Source: Gaiellasilicea sp963789355 (lineage in GTDB: Bacteria > Actinomycetota > Thermoleophilia > Gaiellales > Gaiellaceae). Taken from it: a stretch of 64,000 nt of DNA. The notes beneath the pieces were generated by a model, which had not been told where the DNA came from, searched no databases, and saw nothing but the letters and a program-made list of their open reading frames with translations. Made by a program: the position numbers and the translations under genes. Shown here piece by piece: positions 42,455-51,772 of the stretch. Location of the stretch: assembly GCA_963789355.1 (NCBI GenBank), contig CAWBKK010000010.1, forward strand, positions 248,001 through 312,000. Reading direction: 5' to 3'. Numbering within the stretch: position 1 is the first letter of the stretch; each line of letters begins with the position of its first letter.

Positions 42455-43495
42455 TTACCTGACCGTCGTCAGCTCCTTGGCCGCCTGCGTGAGCCGTTCG
42501 CTGCCGTTGTCGGTGACGAGCACCATGTCCTCGATCCGGACGCCGCCGACGTCCGGGAGGTAGATCCCCGGCTCGCAGCTGATCACGTTTCCGGACTCGA
42601 AGGTGTCCGTCGACTCGGCGCGCGCGGCCGGGAGCTCGTGGACGTCGAGGCCGATCCCGTGGCCGAGGCCGTGGCCGAACTGCTCCCCCCAACCGGCGGC
42701 GACGATCACGTCGCGCGCGGCGGCGTCGGCGTCACGGCCACTGACCCCCGGCCCGTAGGCGCCGAGTCCCGCGAGCTGGGCTTCGAGGCAGACCTGGTAG
42801 GCGCGCGCGAGCTCGTCCGAGAGCTCGCCGGTGGCGAAGGTGCGCGTGCAGTCGGATGCGTAGCCGTCGACGCGACAGCCGGCGTCGATCGTGACGAGCG
42901 TGTTCGGCGGGATCTCGGCGTCGCGCACGTCCGCGTGCGGGCTGGCGCCGTTCTCGGCCGCCGCGACGATCGTGTCGAACGACAGCTCCGAGGAGCCGTG
43001 CTCGTGGAAGAGCTCGCGGACGCGCCAGGCCAGCTCGCGCTCGGTGCGACCCGTGAACCGCTCCTCGGCGAGCGCGCCGAACACTCGATCCGAGATCGCC
43101 GCGGCCTCCCGCATCGTCGCGAGCTCGCCGGGCTCCTTGATCGCGCGCAGTCGCTCGACGAGGCCGGTCTGCGCGACGGTCTCGACGCCGCCCTCGCGCA
43201 GCTGCTCGTTCGCCGCGACCGTGACGACGTGCGACTCGATCCAGATCGTCCTTCCGGCCAGGCGCGTGGAGAGGTCGCCGATCACCGCACGCGCGGTCGG
43301 CTCGAAGCGGACACCCTCGAGCGTCCGCGCCTTCTGGGCGTAGCGAAAGTCGGTGTAGAGCGTCGCCTCTCCGTCCGGCTCGACGAGCACGGCTGCGTTG
43401 GAGCTCTGAAGGCCGGTCAGGTAGTTGACGTTGACGCCGCTCGTGACGAGCAACGGCTCGTCGAGGAGCGCGGCGAGCCGCTCGATCCTGCTCAC
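42455..43495 (-). CDS. pepP: Xaa-Pro aminopeptidase (M24)
   Basis: Removes N-terminal residues before proline; di-metal pita-bread fold. 346 residues. Metal ligands are visible in TIDAGCRVDGYASDCTRTF (two Asp), HGLGHGIGLDVHELP (His) and SCEPGIYLPDVGGVRIED (two Glu). The GTG at 43495 overlaps the aroQ stop by 4 bp. The aroQ-pepP-efp order is common. Confidence 0.95.
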   Translation of the reverse strand: MSRIERLAALLDEPLLVTSGVNVNYLTGLQSSNAAVLVEPDGEATLYTDFRYAQKARTLEGVRFEPTARAVIGDLSTRLAGRTIWIESHVVTVAANEQLREGGVETVAQTGLVERLRAIKEPGELATMREAAAISDRVFGALAEERFTGRTERELAWRVRELFHEHGSSELSFDTIVAAAENGASPHADVRDAEIPPNTLVTIDAGCRVDGYASDCTRTFATGELSDELARAYQVCLEAQLAGLGAYGPGVSGRDADAAARDVIVAAGWGEQFGHGLGHGIGLDVHELPAARAESTDTFESGNVISCEPGIYLPDVGGVRIEDMVLVTDNGSERLTQAAKELTTVR

Positions 43496-43917
43496 TGCTC
43501 TGCCAGCCATTCCAGCGCCTCCCTGTAGCCCTCCGGCCCCTTGCCGAGCACACGCTTCCCGGCGAGGTCGCCGATCACCGAGTGCCGGCGCCACTCCTCG
43601 CGCTCCAGGATGTTCGAGAGGTGCACCTCGACGACAGGGACCTTGAAGAGCTCGATCGCGTCCCGGATCGCGTAGCTGTAGTGCGACCAGGCTCCGGGAT
43701 TGACGATGACGCCGTCTGCCCAGTCGAGCGCGTCATGGCACCAGTCCACGAACTGGCCCTCGTGATTCGTCTGGCGGCAGCGCGTCGTGCACTCGAGCAC
43801 CTTCGACCACGCGTAGATCTGGCTCTCCAGCTCGGCCAGGCTGATCCCGCCGTAGACGGTGGGATCACGCTTGTCGAGGGCGTCGAGATTGACTCCGTTG
43901 AGGACGGCCACTCGCAT
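43492..43917 (-). CDS. aroQ: 3-Dehydroquinate dehydratase, type II
   Basis: Third step of the shikimate pathway. 141 residues, dodecameric flavodoxin-like fold. The N-terminal NGVNLDALDKRDPTVYG carries the catalytic Arg and Tyr loop, PGAWSHYSYAIRDAI the active-site His region, and VEVHLSNILEREEWR the substrate-binding His. It lies 11 bp downstream of the aroKB gene, in the aroE-C-KB-Q cluster. Confidence 0.96.
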   Translation of the reverse strand: MRVAVLNGVNLDALDKRDPTVYGGISLAELESQIYAWSKVLECTTRCRQTNHEGQFVDWCHDALDWADGVIVNPGAWSHYSYAIRDAIELFKVPVVEVHLSNILEREEWRRHSVIGDLAGKRVLGKGPEGYREALEWLAEQ

Positions 43918-43928
43918 GACGCGCGACT

Positions 43929-45320
43929 CTACCCGTCGATCAGGGCGTCCAGCGCCGCTCGCACGTCGGCTGCCGGGAGCTCGACGCCGACGCGCGGCCT
44001 GCCGGGCGCGTCGAGAAGGACGAGCCGCGGCGTCCCGCCGACGACCTTCTTGTCGCGCGCCAGCGCCGCCCAGGCCGCTTCGCGGTCGACGCGAACGGGC
44101 ACCGGCCGAAGTGTCTCCTCGACCACCCCGGTGTCGAGGCCCGAGAGCCGCAGCGCTGCGAGAAGGCCCAGAGCGACGGCGCGGCCGTGCGGGAGCGCGA
44201 ACTCAGCCGCCGCCTCGAGCGCGTGCGCGAACGTGTGCCCCAGGTTGAGCTGCGCGCGCTCGCCGCGGTCGTGCGGGTCGCGGAGACAGAGTGCGGTCTT
44301 GAACGACGCCGCGCGGCGCACCTGCTCACCCAGCGGCAGTTCCCAGAGCGAGTCGCCCGCGAGCAGGCCGGTCTTGACGACCTCGGCGCGACCGTTCGCC
44401 AACTCCTCCTCGGGAAGCGTGTTCAGCGTCGCCGGGTCGATGACCGTCCGAGCCGGCCAGTGGAAGGCGCCGACGAGGTTCTTCCCGTCGGGAAGGTCGA
44501 TCGCGGTCTTGCCGCCGATCGCGGCGTCCACCTGTCCGACGAGCGTCGTCGGCACCGCGACCCAGTCGATCCCACGGAAGTAGGTCGCGGCGGCGAAGCC
44601 CGCGACATCGGTCGTGCAGCCGCCTCCGAGCGCGAGAAGCGTGCCGGAGCGCTCGAGCCGGAGCGAGTGCCAGAGCGCCTCCAGCGACTCGACCGTCTTC
44701 GCCTGCTCACCGGGCGCGAGCTCGTGGAGGGCGCGGGCGCGCGCACCCAGTGCGAGCTGCACGTCCATGCCGTAGATCCCGGACACCCGCGCGTCGCTGA
44801 CGACCTCGACCTGGCCGTCGCCCGGGACGAAGTCGCCGAGCCGCTCCAGCACGCCGGACTCGACGTGGACGCCGCCGGCGGCGAGCACCGCTCCGTCGAG
44901 GTCCTTCGCCCGCGCGTCGGCGGCGTCGTCGTAGAGCGGCCGGCGTTCCTCGAACAAGGTCCGGAAGGCGGCTTCGTCCTGCGCAAGCGGCCGGTCGCTG
45001 CCGTCGACGCGCCTCCACGCCTCCTCGGCGTCGATCTCGACCAGAAGCGTCAGGGCGCGCTCGCGTAGCGCGGCGCGGATCTGATCGGTTCCGACGGCGC
45101 CGCCGCCCAGCGCGATCACTGCCGGTTCGGTCGACCGGAGAGCCTCGAGGGCGTGCATCGCCTCGCGCAGCCGGAACGCGGCTTCGCCGCCGGTCTCGAA
45201 GATCCGCGCGATCGGCTCCTGGCGCTCGATCTCGCGGTCGATGTCGACGAACGGCCGGCCGAGCCTCTTCGCGAGCCGCTCGCCGAGCGTCGACTTGCCC
45301 GCCCCCATGAAGCCGATCAG
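43929..45320 (-). CDS. aroKB: Fused shikimate kinase / 3-dehydroquinate synthase, no standard start codon
   Basis: One polypeptide of about 463 residues. The N-terminal ~160 residues are shikimate kinase (P-loop GFMGAGKST, the Asp/Arg sites FVDIDREIE and GGEAAFR, ALGGGAV). The C-terminal ~300 are 3-dehydroquinate synthase (GGGCTTDVAGFAAATYFRG, PTTLVGQVDAAIGGKTAID, LNLGHTFAHALE). The first in-frame ATG (45308) lies inside the P-loop and would destroy it. Between the aroC stop (45335) and this ATG there is no ATG/GTG/TTG; CTG at 45320 is the best remaining choice. No ribosome site is seen, so re-initiation after aroC is likely. Confidence 0.9.
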   Translation of the reverse strand: MIGFMGAGKSTLGERLAKRLGRPFVDIDREIERQEPIARIFETGGEAAFRLREAMHALEALRSTEPAVIALGGGAVGTDQIRAALRERALTLLVEIDAEEAWRRVDGSDRPLAQDEAAFRTLFEERRPLYDDAADARAKDLDGAVLAAGGVHVESGVLERLGDFVPGDGQVEVVSDARVSGIYGMDVQLALGARARALHELAPGEQAKTVESLEALWHSLRLERSGTLLALGGGCTTDVAGFAAATYFRGIDWVAVPTTLVGQVDAAIGGKTAIDLPDGKNLVGAFHWPARTVIDPATLNTLPEEELANGRAEVVKTGLLAGDSLWELPLGEQVRRAASFKTALCLRDPHDRGERAQLNLGHTFAHALEAAAEFALPHGRAVALGLLAALRLSGLDTGVVEETLRPVPVRVDREAAWAALARDKKVVGGTPRLVLLDAPGRPRVGVELPAADVRAALDALIDG

Positions 45321-45334
45321 AGCGACGTGACGGG

Positions 45335-46426
45335 CTAGCGCGTGCGTTTCCGCTCCCGGATCCGGTCCAGGTACGCCACGTGCGCGGCGAGCATGTCGAC
45401 CAGCGCGTCGCCGCCGAGCTTGTCCCGGGCAGCGCGCGCGAGCTCCCACGCGACGACCGCCTCCGCGACGACGGCCAGCGCTTCGACGGCCGCGACATCG
45501 CTGCGCTCGACGAGCGCCTGCGCGGGATCACCGGTGGCGAGGTCGACGGAGTCGAGCGGTCGCATCAGCGTCGGCAGCGGCTTCATCGCGGCGCGGACGA
45601 CGATCTCTTCCCCGTTCGAGATCCCCGCCTCGATCCCGCCGGCCCGGTTGGAGCGCCGTTTCAGTCCTGGCTCGATCTCGTCGTGCGCTCCCGAGCCCCG
45701 CTCGCGGGCGAGCGCGAAGCCGTCGCCGACCTCGACGCCCTTCACCGCCTGGATCCCCATCAGGGCCGCAGCGAGGTGCGCGTCGAGCCTGTCCTCACGC
45801 GTTGCGTACGAGCCGAGCCCGGGGAAGACACCCGTCGCTCTGACCTCGACGATCCCGCCGAGCGTGTCGCGATCGGCGCGCGCGGCGTCGATCGCGGCTT
45901 CCCAGCCCTCGCGCACTCCGCCGATCTCGAGCACCGAGCCGGCGACGTCGATGCCGAGCTCGCGGAGGAGCGCCTTCGCAACCGAGCCCGCGGCCACGTA
46001 CACAGCGGTGTGCCGCGCGCTCGCGCGCTCGAGCGAGTTGCGGACGTCCTCGTGCCCGTACTTGAGCACGCCCGCGAGATCGGCGTGGCCGGGCCGTGGC
46101 AGCGTCACGGGCCTCGTTCCCTTCCCCGACGGCTCGCCCTCGGGCGGCCAGGGGTTCATTCCCCACGTCCAGTTCTTGTGATCCCGGTTGCGGACGACGA
46201 GCGCGAGCGGCGTCCCGAGGGTCCGTCCGTGCCGGAGGCCGGCGAGCACCTCGACCTCGTCCTGCTCCAGCTGCTGGCGCGGACTGCGGCCGTAGCCCAG
46301 CTGGCGGCGGTGGAGGTCGGCGTCGATCGCGGCGCGGTCGAGCCCGAGCCCTGCGGGCAGCCCGGTCAGAATCGCGACGAGCGCCGGCCCGTGCGACTCG
46401 CCTGCCGTCGTGAGGCCGAGGGTCAC
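45335..46426 (-). CDS. aroC: Chorismate synthase
   Basis: Last step of the shikimate pathway, EPSP to chorismate with reduced FMN. 363 residues: TAGESHGPALVAILTGLPAG at the start, RRQLGYGRSPRQQLEQD, RPGHADLAGVLKYGHEDVRNSLERASAR and a C-terminal PAQALVERSDVAAVEALAVVAEAVVA are diagnostic. The GTG at 46426 overlaps the aroE stop by 4 bp. Confidence 0.97.
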   Translation of the reverse strand: MTLGLTTAGESHGPALVAILTGLPAGLGLDRAAIDADLHRRQLGYGRSPRQQLEQDEVEVLAGLRHGRTLGTPLALVVRNRDHKNWTWGMNPWPPEGEPSGKGTRPVTLPRPGHADLAGVLKYGHEDVRNSLERASARHTAVYVAAGSVAKALLRELGIDVAGSVLEIGGVREGWEAAIDAARADRDTLGGIVEVRATGVFPGLGSYATREDRLDAHLAAALMGIQAVKGVEVGDGFALARERGSGAHDEIEPGLKRRSNRAGGIEAGISNGEEIVVRAAMKPLPTLMRPLDSVDLATGDPAQALVERSDVAAVEALAVVAEAVVAWELARAARDKLGGDALVDMLAAHVAYLDRIRERKRTR

Positions 46427-47139
46427 GCGGGCGAGCGTACTGCGGCGCGCATGGCGTCCACCGGCGCAGGCAGCCCCGTCCACTGCTCGAACGAGGCAGC
46501 ACCCTGCGCGACGAGCACGTCGAGCCCGTCGACGAGCTCGCAGCCGGCGCGACGCGCCGCCGCGGCGTGAGCCGTCTCGCCTCCTTCGGCGCGGTAGGCG
46601 AGATCGATCAGCACCTGTCCCTGCCGAGGCTGGAAGAGCAGCTCGTCCCTGACGGGCGTGGCGTGGACGACGAGCTCGGCATCGCCGGTCCGCGGCGGCC
46701 AGTCGCCCTTGCGGGCGAAGACCTCGACCTCCGCCCCGCGCGCCTCGAGCTCCGCGATCCAGGCGGTCGCAGCCCCGCCTGCGCCGACAACGGCCGCCCT
46801 CGCGGGACGACGCTTCCCGAGCGCCTCGGTGTCCGTGCTCGAGCCGAGCACGCGGCCGTCGCGAATGGTGAGCGTGTTCACCGACTCGACGCCGTCCTCG
46901 ACCTCGTCGCACAGGCCGACGACGGCCAGCTTGTGCGGAGTCGTCACGTTCGCTCCCAGGAAGCCGAAGGCGGTGAGCCCGCGGACCGCGTCCTCGAGCC
47001 GCTCGGGTGCGACGCCGAGCGGCACGTAGGCGACGTCGAGCGCGAGCGCCGCGAACGCCGCGTTCTGCATCTGCGGCGAGAGCGAGCTCGTCCTGGGGTC
47101 GCGCAGGAGCCCGACGAGCCGGGTCGTGCCGCCGATCAC
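46423..47139 (-). CDS. aroE: Shikimate dehydrogenase
   Basis: NADPH-dependent reduction of 3-dehydroshikimate. 238 residues, shorter than the usual ~270. Substrate site: SSLSPQMQNAAF and NVTTPHK (catalytic Lys). Cofactor loop: VVGAGGAATAWIAELEARGA. Start GTG 47139, 4 bp after the mltG stop. It heads the aroE-C-KB-Q cluster. Confidence 0.93.
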   Translation of the reverse strand: MIGGTTRLVGLLRDPRTSSLSPQMQNAAFAALALDVAYVPLGVAPERLEDAVRGLTAFGFLGANVTTPHKLAVVGLCDEVEDGVESVNTLTIRDGRVLGSSTDTEALGKRRPARAAVVGAGGAATAWIAELEARGAEVEVFARKGDWPPRTGDAELVVHATPVRDELLFQPRQGQVLIDLAYRAEGGETAHAAAARRAGCELVDGLDVLVAQGAASFEQWTGLPAPVDAMRAAVRSPA

Positions 47140-47143
47140 CGGC

Positions 47144-48073
47144 TCAGCCGCAGCCGAAGCCGTACTCGCAGGCCTTGGCGTAGAACTCCGACTCGCTCGC
47201 CGTGAAGAAGTGGTGCACCTTGTCGGGCTTGCGGACGAAGAAGAGGTAGTCCACCTTCGCCGGATGCGCGGCCGCCTGCATCGAGGCAAGGCCTGGGTTC
47301 GCGATCGGCGTCGGCGTCAGCCCGGGCCGCTTGCGCGTGTTGTACGGATGATCGCTCTCGAGCTGCGAGACGCGCAGCGACTCCGTGCCCGGAACGTCGA
47401 GGCCGTAGCGGATCGTGGCATCGATCCCGAGCGGCATCCCGGCTTTCAACCGGTTGTAGATCACCGCGGCCACCTTCGGCCGCTCGTCGGGCGCGATCGT
47501 CTCCTTCTCGACCATGGAGGCGATGATCAGGACGTCGTAGGGGGTCAGGTTCTTCTTCTTGGCGGCCGTGAGATCGACCTTGGCCCAGTTCGCGTCGAAG
47601 AACTCGAGCTGATCCTCGACGAGCTGGGCGGCGGTCGTCTTCGGCGTGAACTCGTACGTCGCCGGGAAGAGGAAGCCCTCGATCCCCTTCGCGTCCTTGC
47701 GGAACGCGGCCGGCACCGTCGCGGCCTTCGTCGCCTTCGCGTACGCGCTGCCGGAGAGCCTCGGCGTCACCTTCCGCTTCGTCTTCGCGATCTGGCGCAC
47801 CTCGGCGACGCGCTTCACCATCTCCTTGCGGTTGAAGCCTTCCGGGAAGACGACGCGGAGGATCGTCGGCTTCGGCGCCGCCACCGTGGTTGCAGCCGGC
47901 GGCTCGTCGGAGCCGCCCCCGCCGAACGCCGTCACCCCGAGCCAGAGCGCGAGGCCGAGGAAGCCGACCAGGAGCAGCGCGGCGAACGCCCGCCGGCGCG
48001 CGATCTGGCCCTTCGGCGGGCGGCGCGCCGGCCGGCCCGGCTTCGGCGGCATCACGCCTCTCGGCTCGTCCAT
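47144..48073 (-). CDS. mltG: Endolytic murein transglycosylase MltG (YceG family)
   Basis: Membrane-anchored lytic transglycosylase that cuts nascent glycan strands. 309 residues: a basic N-terminal cytoplasmic stretch, one membrane helix (about 28-50), a LysM-like subdomain, then YceG core with LIIASMVEKETIAPDERPKVAAV, the catalytic Glu in MVEKE, and RYGLDV, NTRKRPGLTPTPIANPGLASM. Start ATG 48073 overlaps ruvX by 22 bp. Confidence 0.95.
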   Translation of the reverse strand: MDEPRGVMPPKPGRPARRPPKGQIARRRAFAALLLVGFLGLALWLGVTAFGGGGSDEPPAATTVAAPKPTILRVVFPEGFNRKEMVKRVAEVRQIAKTKRKVTPRLSGSAYAKATKAATVPAAFRKDAKGIEGFLFPATYEFTPKTTAAQLVEDQLEFFDANWAKVDLTAAKKKNLTPYDVLIIASMVEKETIAPDERPKVAAVIYNRLKAGMPLGIDATIRYGLDVPGTESLRVSQLESDHPYNTRKRPGLTPTPIANPGLASMQAAAHPAKVDYLFFVRKPDKVHHFFTASESEFYAKACEYGFGCG

Positions 48074-48447
48074 GCCAGCCAGCTCTCAAGCAGGTGCGCG
48101 GCCGCGCGCGCGTCCTCGGGTGCTTTCGAGGACGGTCCGTCCGCCGCGATCGAGGTCGTGAAGCGCTCGTCGAACGACTCCACTGGGATGTCCAGCACGG
48201 CCTCGAGCGAGGTCACGAACGCCGCGGTCTCCTGTGCCTGGGCGCCGGCCTCGCCCCGGAGCGTCAGCGGCAGGCCCACGACGACGCGCTCTGCGGCCTC
48301 GGCCGCGACGATCGCGGCGAGCCGCCGCAGTCCCTCAGGGGACGCCGCGCGCTCGACGACGCCGACCGGCCGCGCCAGCGTGCCGGTCGCGTCCGAGACG
48401 GCGACGCCCGTGCGCGCCGAGCCGTAGTCCAGGGCCAGGACTTTCAG
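48052..48447 (-). CDS. ruvX: RuvX/YqgF Holliday-junction resolvase-like protein, probable CTG start
   Basis: 131-residue RNase H-fold protein also implicated in 16S rRNA maturation. The N-terminus reads LKVLALDYGSARTGVAVSD, the canonical first strand with catalytic Asp, so translation must start here; the first in-frame GTG (48279) lies far inside. CTG at 48447 overlaps the alaS stop (CTGA) and is preceded by GAGG at 7 nt. The rest is typical: VVGLPLTLRGEAGAQA, VESFDERFTT. Located between alaS and mltG as in many bacteria. Confidence 0.87.
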   Translation of the reverse strand: MKVLALDYGSARTGVAVSDATGTLARPVGVVERAASPEGLRRLAAIVAAEAAERVVVGLPLTLRGEAGAQAQETAAFVTSLEAVLDIPVESFDERFTTSIAADGPSSKAPEDARAAAHLLESWLAWTSREA

Positions 48448-50966
48448 GCGAGCGCCTCGAGAATCGTCTTCTCCGCCAACGCGACCGCGTTGTCGAGCCC
48501 GGCCGCGTCCTTGCCGCCGGCCCGCGCCATCGTCGGACGGCCGCCGCCCTTCCCGCCGATCAGCGCCGCGGCCTCGCGGATCACATCGCCGGCGTTGACA
48601 CCGCGGCCCTCGAGCGACTTGTCGAGGTTGATCAAAAGCTGGGCGGCACCGTTGTCCCGCAGCCCGACGATCACGGCCGCGGGGGCGTGCGTTGCCTTGA
48701 GCTTGTCGGAGACGTCGAGCGGATCGCCCCTCATCAGCTCGACGACGAGCACGGTCACGTCGCCGGCCGCGGTCTCCCGCGTGACCGTGAAGTCGGCGCC
48801 GGTGTCACCACCGTCGCCACCCTTCTTCGCCTCCTTGCGCGCCTGCGCGAGCTCGCCGCGCAGCTCGTCGCCTTCCTTCGCGCGCGCGTGCAGGAGCGCG
48901 AAGGCCTCGCCGGACGTGACCGCCTCGATCCGACGGGCTCCTGAGCCGACGGAGGCCTCGGACAGGATCACGAACGGCCCGATCTCGGCGGTCGAGCGGA
49001 CATGCGTGCCGCCGCAGAGCTCACGCGAGAAGCCGTCGATCTCGACGACGCGAACGATCTCGCCGTACTTCTCCCCGAAGAGCATCTGCGCGCCGAGTCG
49101 GCGGGCCTCGTCGATCGGCGTCTCGAAGGTCCGCACGGGCCGGCTCGCGAAGACCTGCTCGTTGACGAGCTGCTCGACCTCGTCGCGCTGATCCGGAGTG
49201 AGCGCCTGCTCGTGGGTGAAGTCGAAGCGGAGCTTGTCCGGCCTGACGGCGGAGCCGGCCTGCCGGACGTGCTCGCCGAGCACGCGCCGGAGCGCCTCGT
49301 GCAGCAGGTGCGTGGCGGTGTGGTTCGCCATCGTCGGGAAGCGGACGGCCCACGGAACGACCGCCTTGACGCGGTCGCCGACGGCGAAGCCGTCGCCCTC
49401 GAAGACGAGGGTCTGGTCGTCGCCGAGCCTGGCTGCCTCCCGCAGCTCCGCGCGCGCGCCGGTCTCGTCGTGCTCGATCCAGCCCTGGTCGCTGACCTGC
49501 CCGCCGCCGGCGGGGTAGAAGGGCGAGCGCTCCAGCTTCGCTTCGAAGGTGCCGTCGCCGAGGTCCGCGAGCGCGACGATGGCGGTCAGCACCTCGGTCT
49601 GCTCGTAGCCGACGAAGTCCGACGGCGGCCCGGCCAGCGCCGCCACCACCTTGGCGCCGCCGCCGCGCGACACCTCCCGATGCTCGGCCATCCGCTCGCG
49701 GAAGCCGTCCTCGTCGACCGGGAGCCCGCGCTCGAGCGCCAGCTCCCGGGTCAGCTCGAACGGGAAGCCGTACGTCGCGGTCAGGTCGAAGGCGTCCTTG
49801 CCGGAGATGGCGCCGCCGGCGGCGACCTCCTCGAACAGCTTCATCCCGCGGGCGAGCGTCTCGGTGAAGCGCTCCTCCTCGGCGCGAAGCACGTCGCGGA
49901 TCCGCTCGCGGTGCTCCGACAGCTCCGGGAACGACTGGCCCATCTGGTCGACGACGACGTCGCTGATCCCCCAGAGCTCGTCCAGGCCGATCGTCCGCGC
50001 CTGCTGGACGGCGCGGCGGATGATCCGGCGCAGGACATAGCCCCGCCCCTCGTTCGACGGCGTGACGCCGTCGCCGACGAGGAACGTCATCCCGCGGCCG
50101 TGATCGGCGAGGACGCGATGCGCCTTCGTCGCCGCATCCGAGTCGCCGAAGGCGACGCCGCTCTCGGCCGCGACCCAGTCCATGATCGCCTGGTAGCCGT
50201 CGGTCTCGTAGACCGAGCGGTTCGGCACGTCCTGGACGATCGCGGCGAGCCGCTCGAGCCCCATCCCCGTGTCGATGTTCTGCTTCGGCAGCGGCGTCAG
50301 CGTCCCGTCCGGATGCTGCTCGAACTCCATGAAGACGAGGTTCCAGAACTCGAGGAAGCGGTCGCAGCGCGGGCAGGCGGGCGCGCACGCCGGGTCGCCG
50401 CAGCCGTGCTCGGCGCCCCAGTCCCAGTAGATCTCGGAGTCCGGCCCGCAGGGGCCGGGGCCTCCGACCGACCAGAAGTTCTCCGAGCTCGGCAGCGCGA
50501 CGATCCGTTCGGGCGGCATTCCCACCGCCTCCCACTCGCGGATCGCGACCTCGTCCGGGCCGAGCCCGAAGACCGGATCGCCCGCGTGGACGGTCACCCA
50601 GACCCGGTTCCAGTCGAGCTGGAGCCGCTCCTGGACGAACTCGCGCGCAAGCTCGATCGCGCCGGCCTTGAAGTACTGCCCGAACGAGAAGTTGCCGAGC
50701 ATCTCGAAGAAGGTCAGGTGGTGGCCGTCGGTCCCGACCTCGTCGATGTCGGGCGTGCGGAAGCACTTCTGCGAGGTGGCTGTCAGCAGCGCAGGCGGCT
50801 CCTCGCGGCCGAGGAAGAACGGCATCTGCGGTTGCATCCCGGCCGTCGTCAGCAGCGTCGAGTGGTCGTCTGCGCGCGGCACGAGCGGCCACGACGGCAG
50901 CCGTGTATGCCCCTTCTCCTCCATGAAGGCGAGGAAGCCCTCGCGCAGCTCGGCTGTGGTACGCAC
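48444..50966 (-). CDS. alaS: Alanyl-tRNA synthetase
   Basis: Class-II synthetase with editing domain. 840 residues, slightly short. It starts TTAELREGFLAFMEEKGHTRLPS. Motif regions QKCFRTPDIDEVGTDGHHLTFFEMLGNFSFGQYFK, editing-site NHTATHLLHEALR and CGGTHVRSTAEIG are clear, plus a C-Ala-like end. A cluster of Cys (CGDPACAPACPRC) marks the zinc site. The ATG at 50966 is 29 bp downstream of the sigma factor gene. Confidence 0.97.
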   Translation of the reverse strand: MRTTAELREGFLAFMEEKGHTRLPSWPLVPRADDHSTLLTTAGMQPQMPFFLGREEPPALLTATSQKCFRTPDIDEVGTDGHHLTFFEMLGNFSFGQYFKAGAIELAREFVQERLQLDWNRVWVTVHAGDPVFGLGPDEVAIREWEAVGMPPERIVALPSSENFWSVGGPGPCGPDSEIYWDWGAEHGCGDPACAPACPRCDRFLEFWNLVFMEFEQHPDGTLTPLPKQNIDTGMGLERLAAIVQDVPNRSVYETDGYQAIMDWVAAESGVAFGDSDAATKAHRVLADHGRGMTFLVGDGVTPSNEGRGYVLRRIIRRAVQQARTIGLDELWGISDVVVDQMGQSFPELSEHRERIRDVLRAEEERFTETLARGMKLFEEVAAGGAISGKDAFDLTATYGFPFELTRELALERGLPVDEDGFRERMAEHREVSRGGGAKVVAALAGPPSDFVGYEQTEVLTAIVALADLGDGTFEAKLERSPFYPAGGGQVSDQGWIEHDETGARAELREAARLGDDQTLVFEGDGFAVGDRVKAVVPWAVRFPTMANHTATHLLHEALRRVLGEHVRQAGSAVRPDKLRFDFTHEQALTPDQRDEVEQLVNEQVFASRPVRTFETPIDEARRLGAQMLFGEKYGEIVRVVEIDGFSRELCGGTHVRSTAEIGPFVILSEASVGSGARRIEAVTSGEAFALLHARAKEGDELRGELAQARKEAKKGGDGGDTGADFTVTRETAAGDVTVLVVELMRGDPLDVSDKLKATHAPAAVIVGLRDNGAAQLLINLDKSLEGRGVNAGDVIREAAALIGGKGGGRPTMARAGGKDAAGLDNAVALAEKTILEALA

Positions 50967-50995
50967 CCTGGGATTGTAGGGAGCGGCGGACTCGA

Positions 50996-51772
50996 CTAGC
51001 TCGCGCGGCGCTTCGAGCTCAGCTCCTCGAGCTGCTCGTCGCTCGCGATCTCGTCCCGGATCTTCTCGAGCGCGCGACGGATCAGCCGGGAGACGTGCAT
51101 CTGCGAGATCCCGACGTGCTGCGCGATCTGGCTCTGGGTCAGCCCGTCGAAGAAGCGCAGGTGGAGGATGCGGCGCTCGCGCTCGTCGAGCACGCGGAAG
51201 CCGGGTGCGAGCACCGCCCGGTCCTCCGAGACCGAGTACTGGTGCTCCTCGGTGCCGAGCGACTCGAGCGGGTCCAGCTCGCCGTCCTCGTCCGAGCCGC
51301 TCGCCGAGAGGGAGAGCGACGTGTAGGCGCGGCCCGACTCGAGCGCCTCGAGCACGAGCTCCTCCTCGACGCCGGCAGCCTTCGCGAGCTCCGGGATCGT
51401 CGGCGAGCGCCCGAGCTGGACGGTCTGGTCCTCGACGATCTTCGAGAGCTGGACGTTGAGCTCCTGGAGCCCTCGCGGCACCCGCACGGCCCAGCCCTTG
51501 TCACGGAAGTGCCGCTTGATCTCGCCGATGATGTTCGGCGTCGCATAAGTGGTGAGCTCGACGCCGCGGTCGATGTCGAAGCGGTCGATCGCCTTGATCA
51601 GTCCGATACAGCCGATCTGGACGAGATCGTCGAGCTGCTCGCCGCGGTAGGCGTAGCGGCGGGCGAGCGAGCGGACGAGCGAGAGGTACTGCTCGATCAG
51701 CTGCTCGCGCGCGGCGAGGTCTCCCTGCTCGTGGTAGCGGCGCAGGAGCGCCTTGTCCGAGGCGCGCGTCAT
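50996..51772 (-). CDS. Sigma-70 family factor, SigB/SigF/SigG group
   Basis: 258-residue alternative sigma factor. Regions 2 (AREQLIEQYLSLVRSLARRYAYRGEQLDDLVQIGCIGLIKAIDRFD), 3 (RVPRGLQELNVQLSKIVEDQ) and 4 (LDERERRILHLRFFDGLTQSQIAQHVGISQMHVSRLIRRAL) are intact, and the linker SLSLSASGSDEDGELDPLESLG is typical of the group. It is coupled (4-bp overlap) to an upstream anti-sigma factor. General stress or developmental role inferred from the family. Confidence 0.93.
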   Translation of the reverse strand: MTRASDKALLRRYHEQGDLAAREQLIEQYLSLVRSLARRYAYRGEQLDDLVQIGCIGLIKAIDRFDIDRGVELTTYATPNIIGEIKRHFRDKGWAVRVPRGLQELNVQLSKIVEDQTVQLGRSPTIPELAKAAGVEEELVLEALESGRAYTSLSLSASGSDEDGELDPLESLGTEEHQYSVSEDRAVLAPGFRVLDERERRILHLRFFDGLTQSQIAQHVGISQMHVSRLIRRALEKIRDEIASDEQLEELSSKRRAS

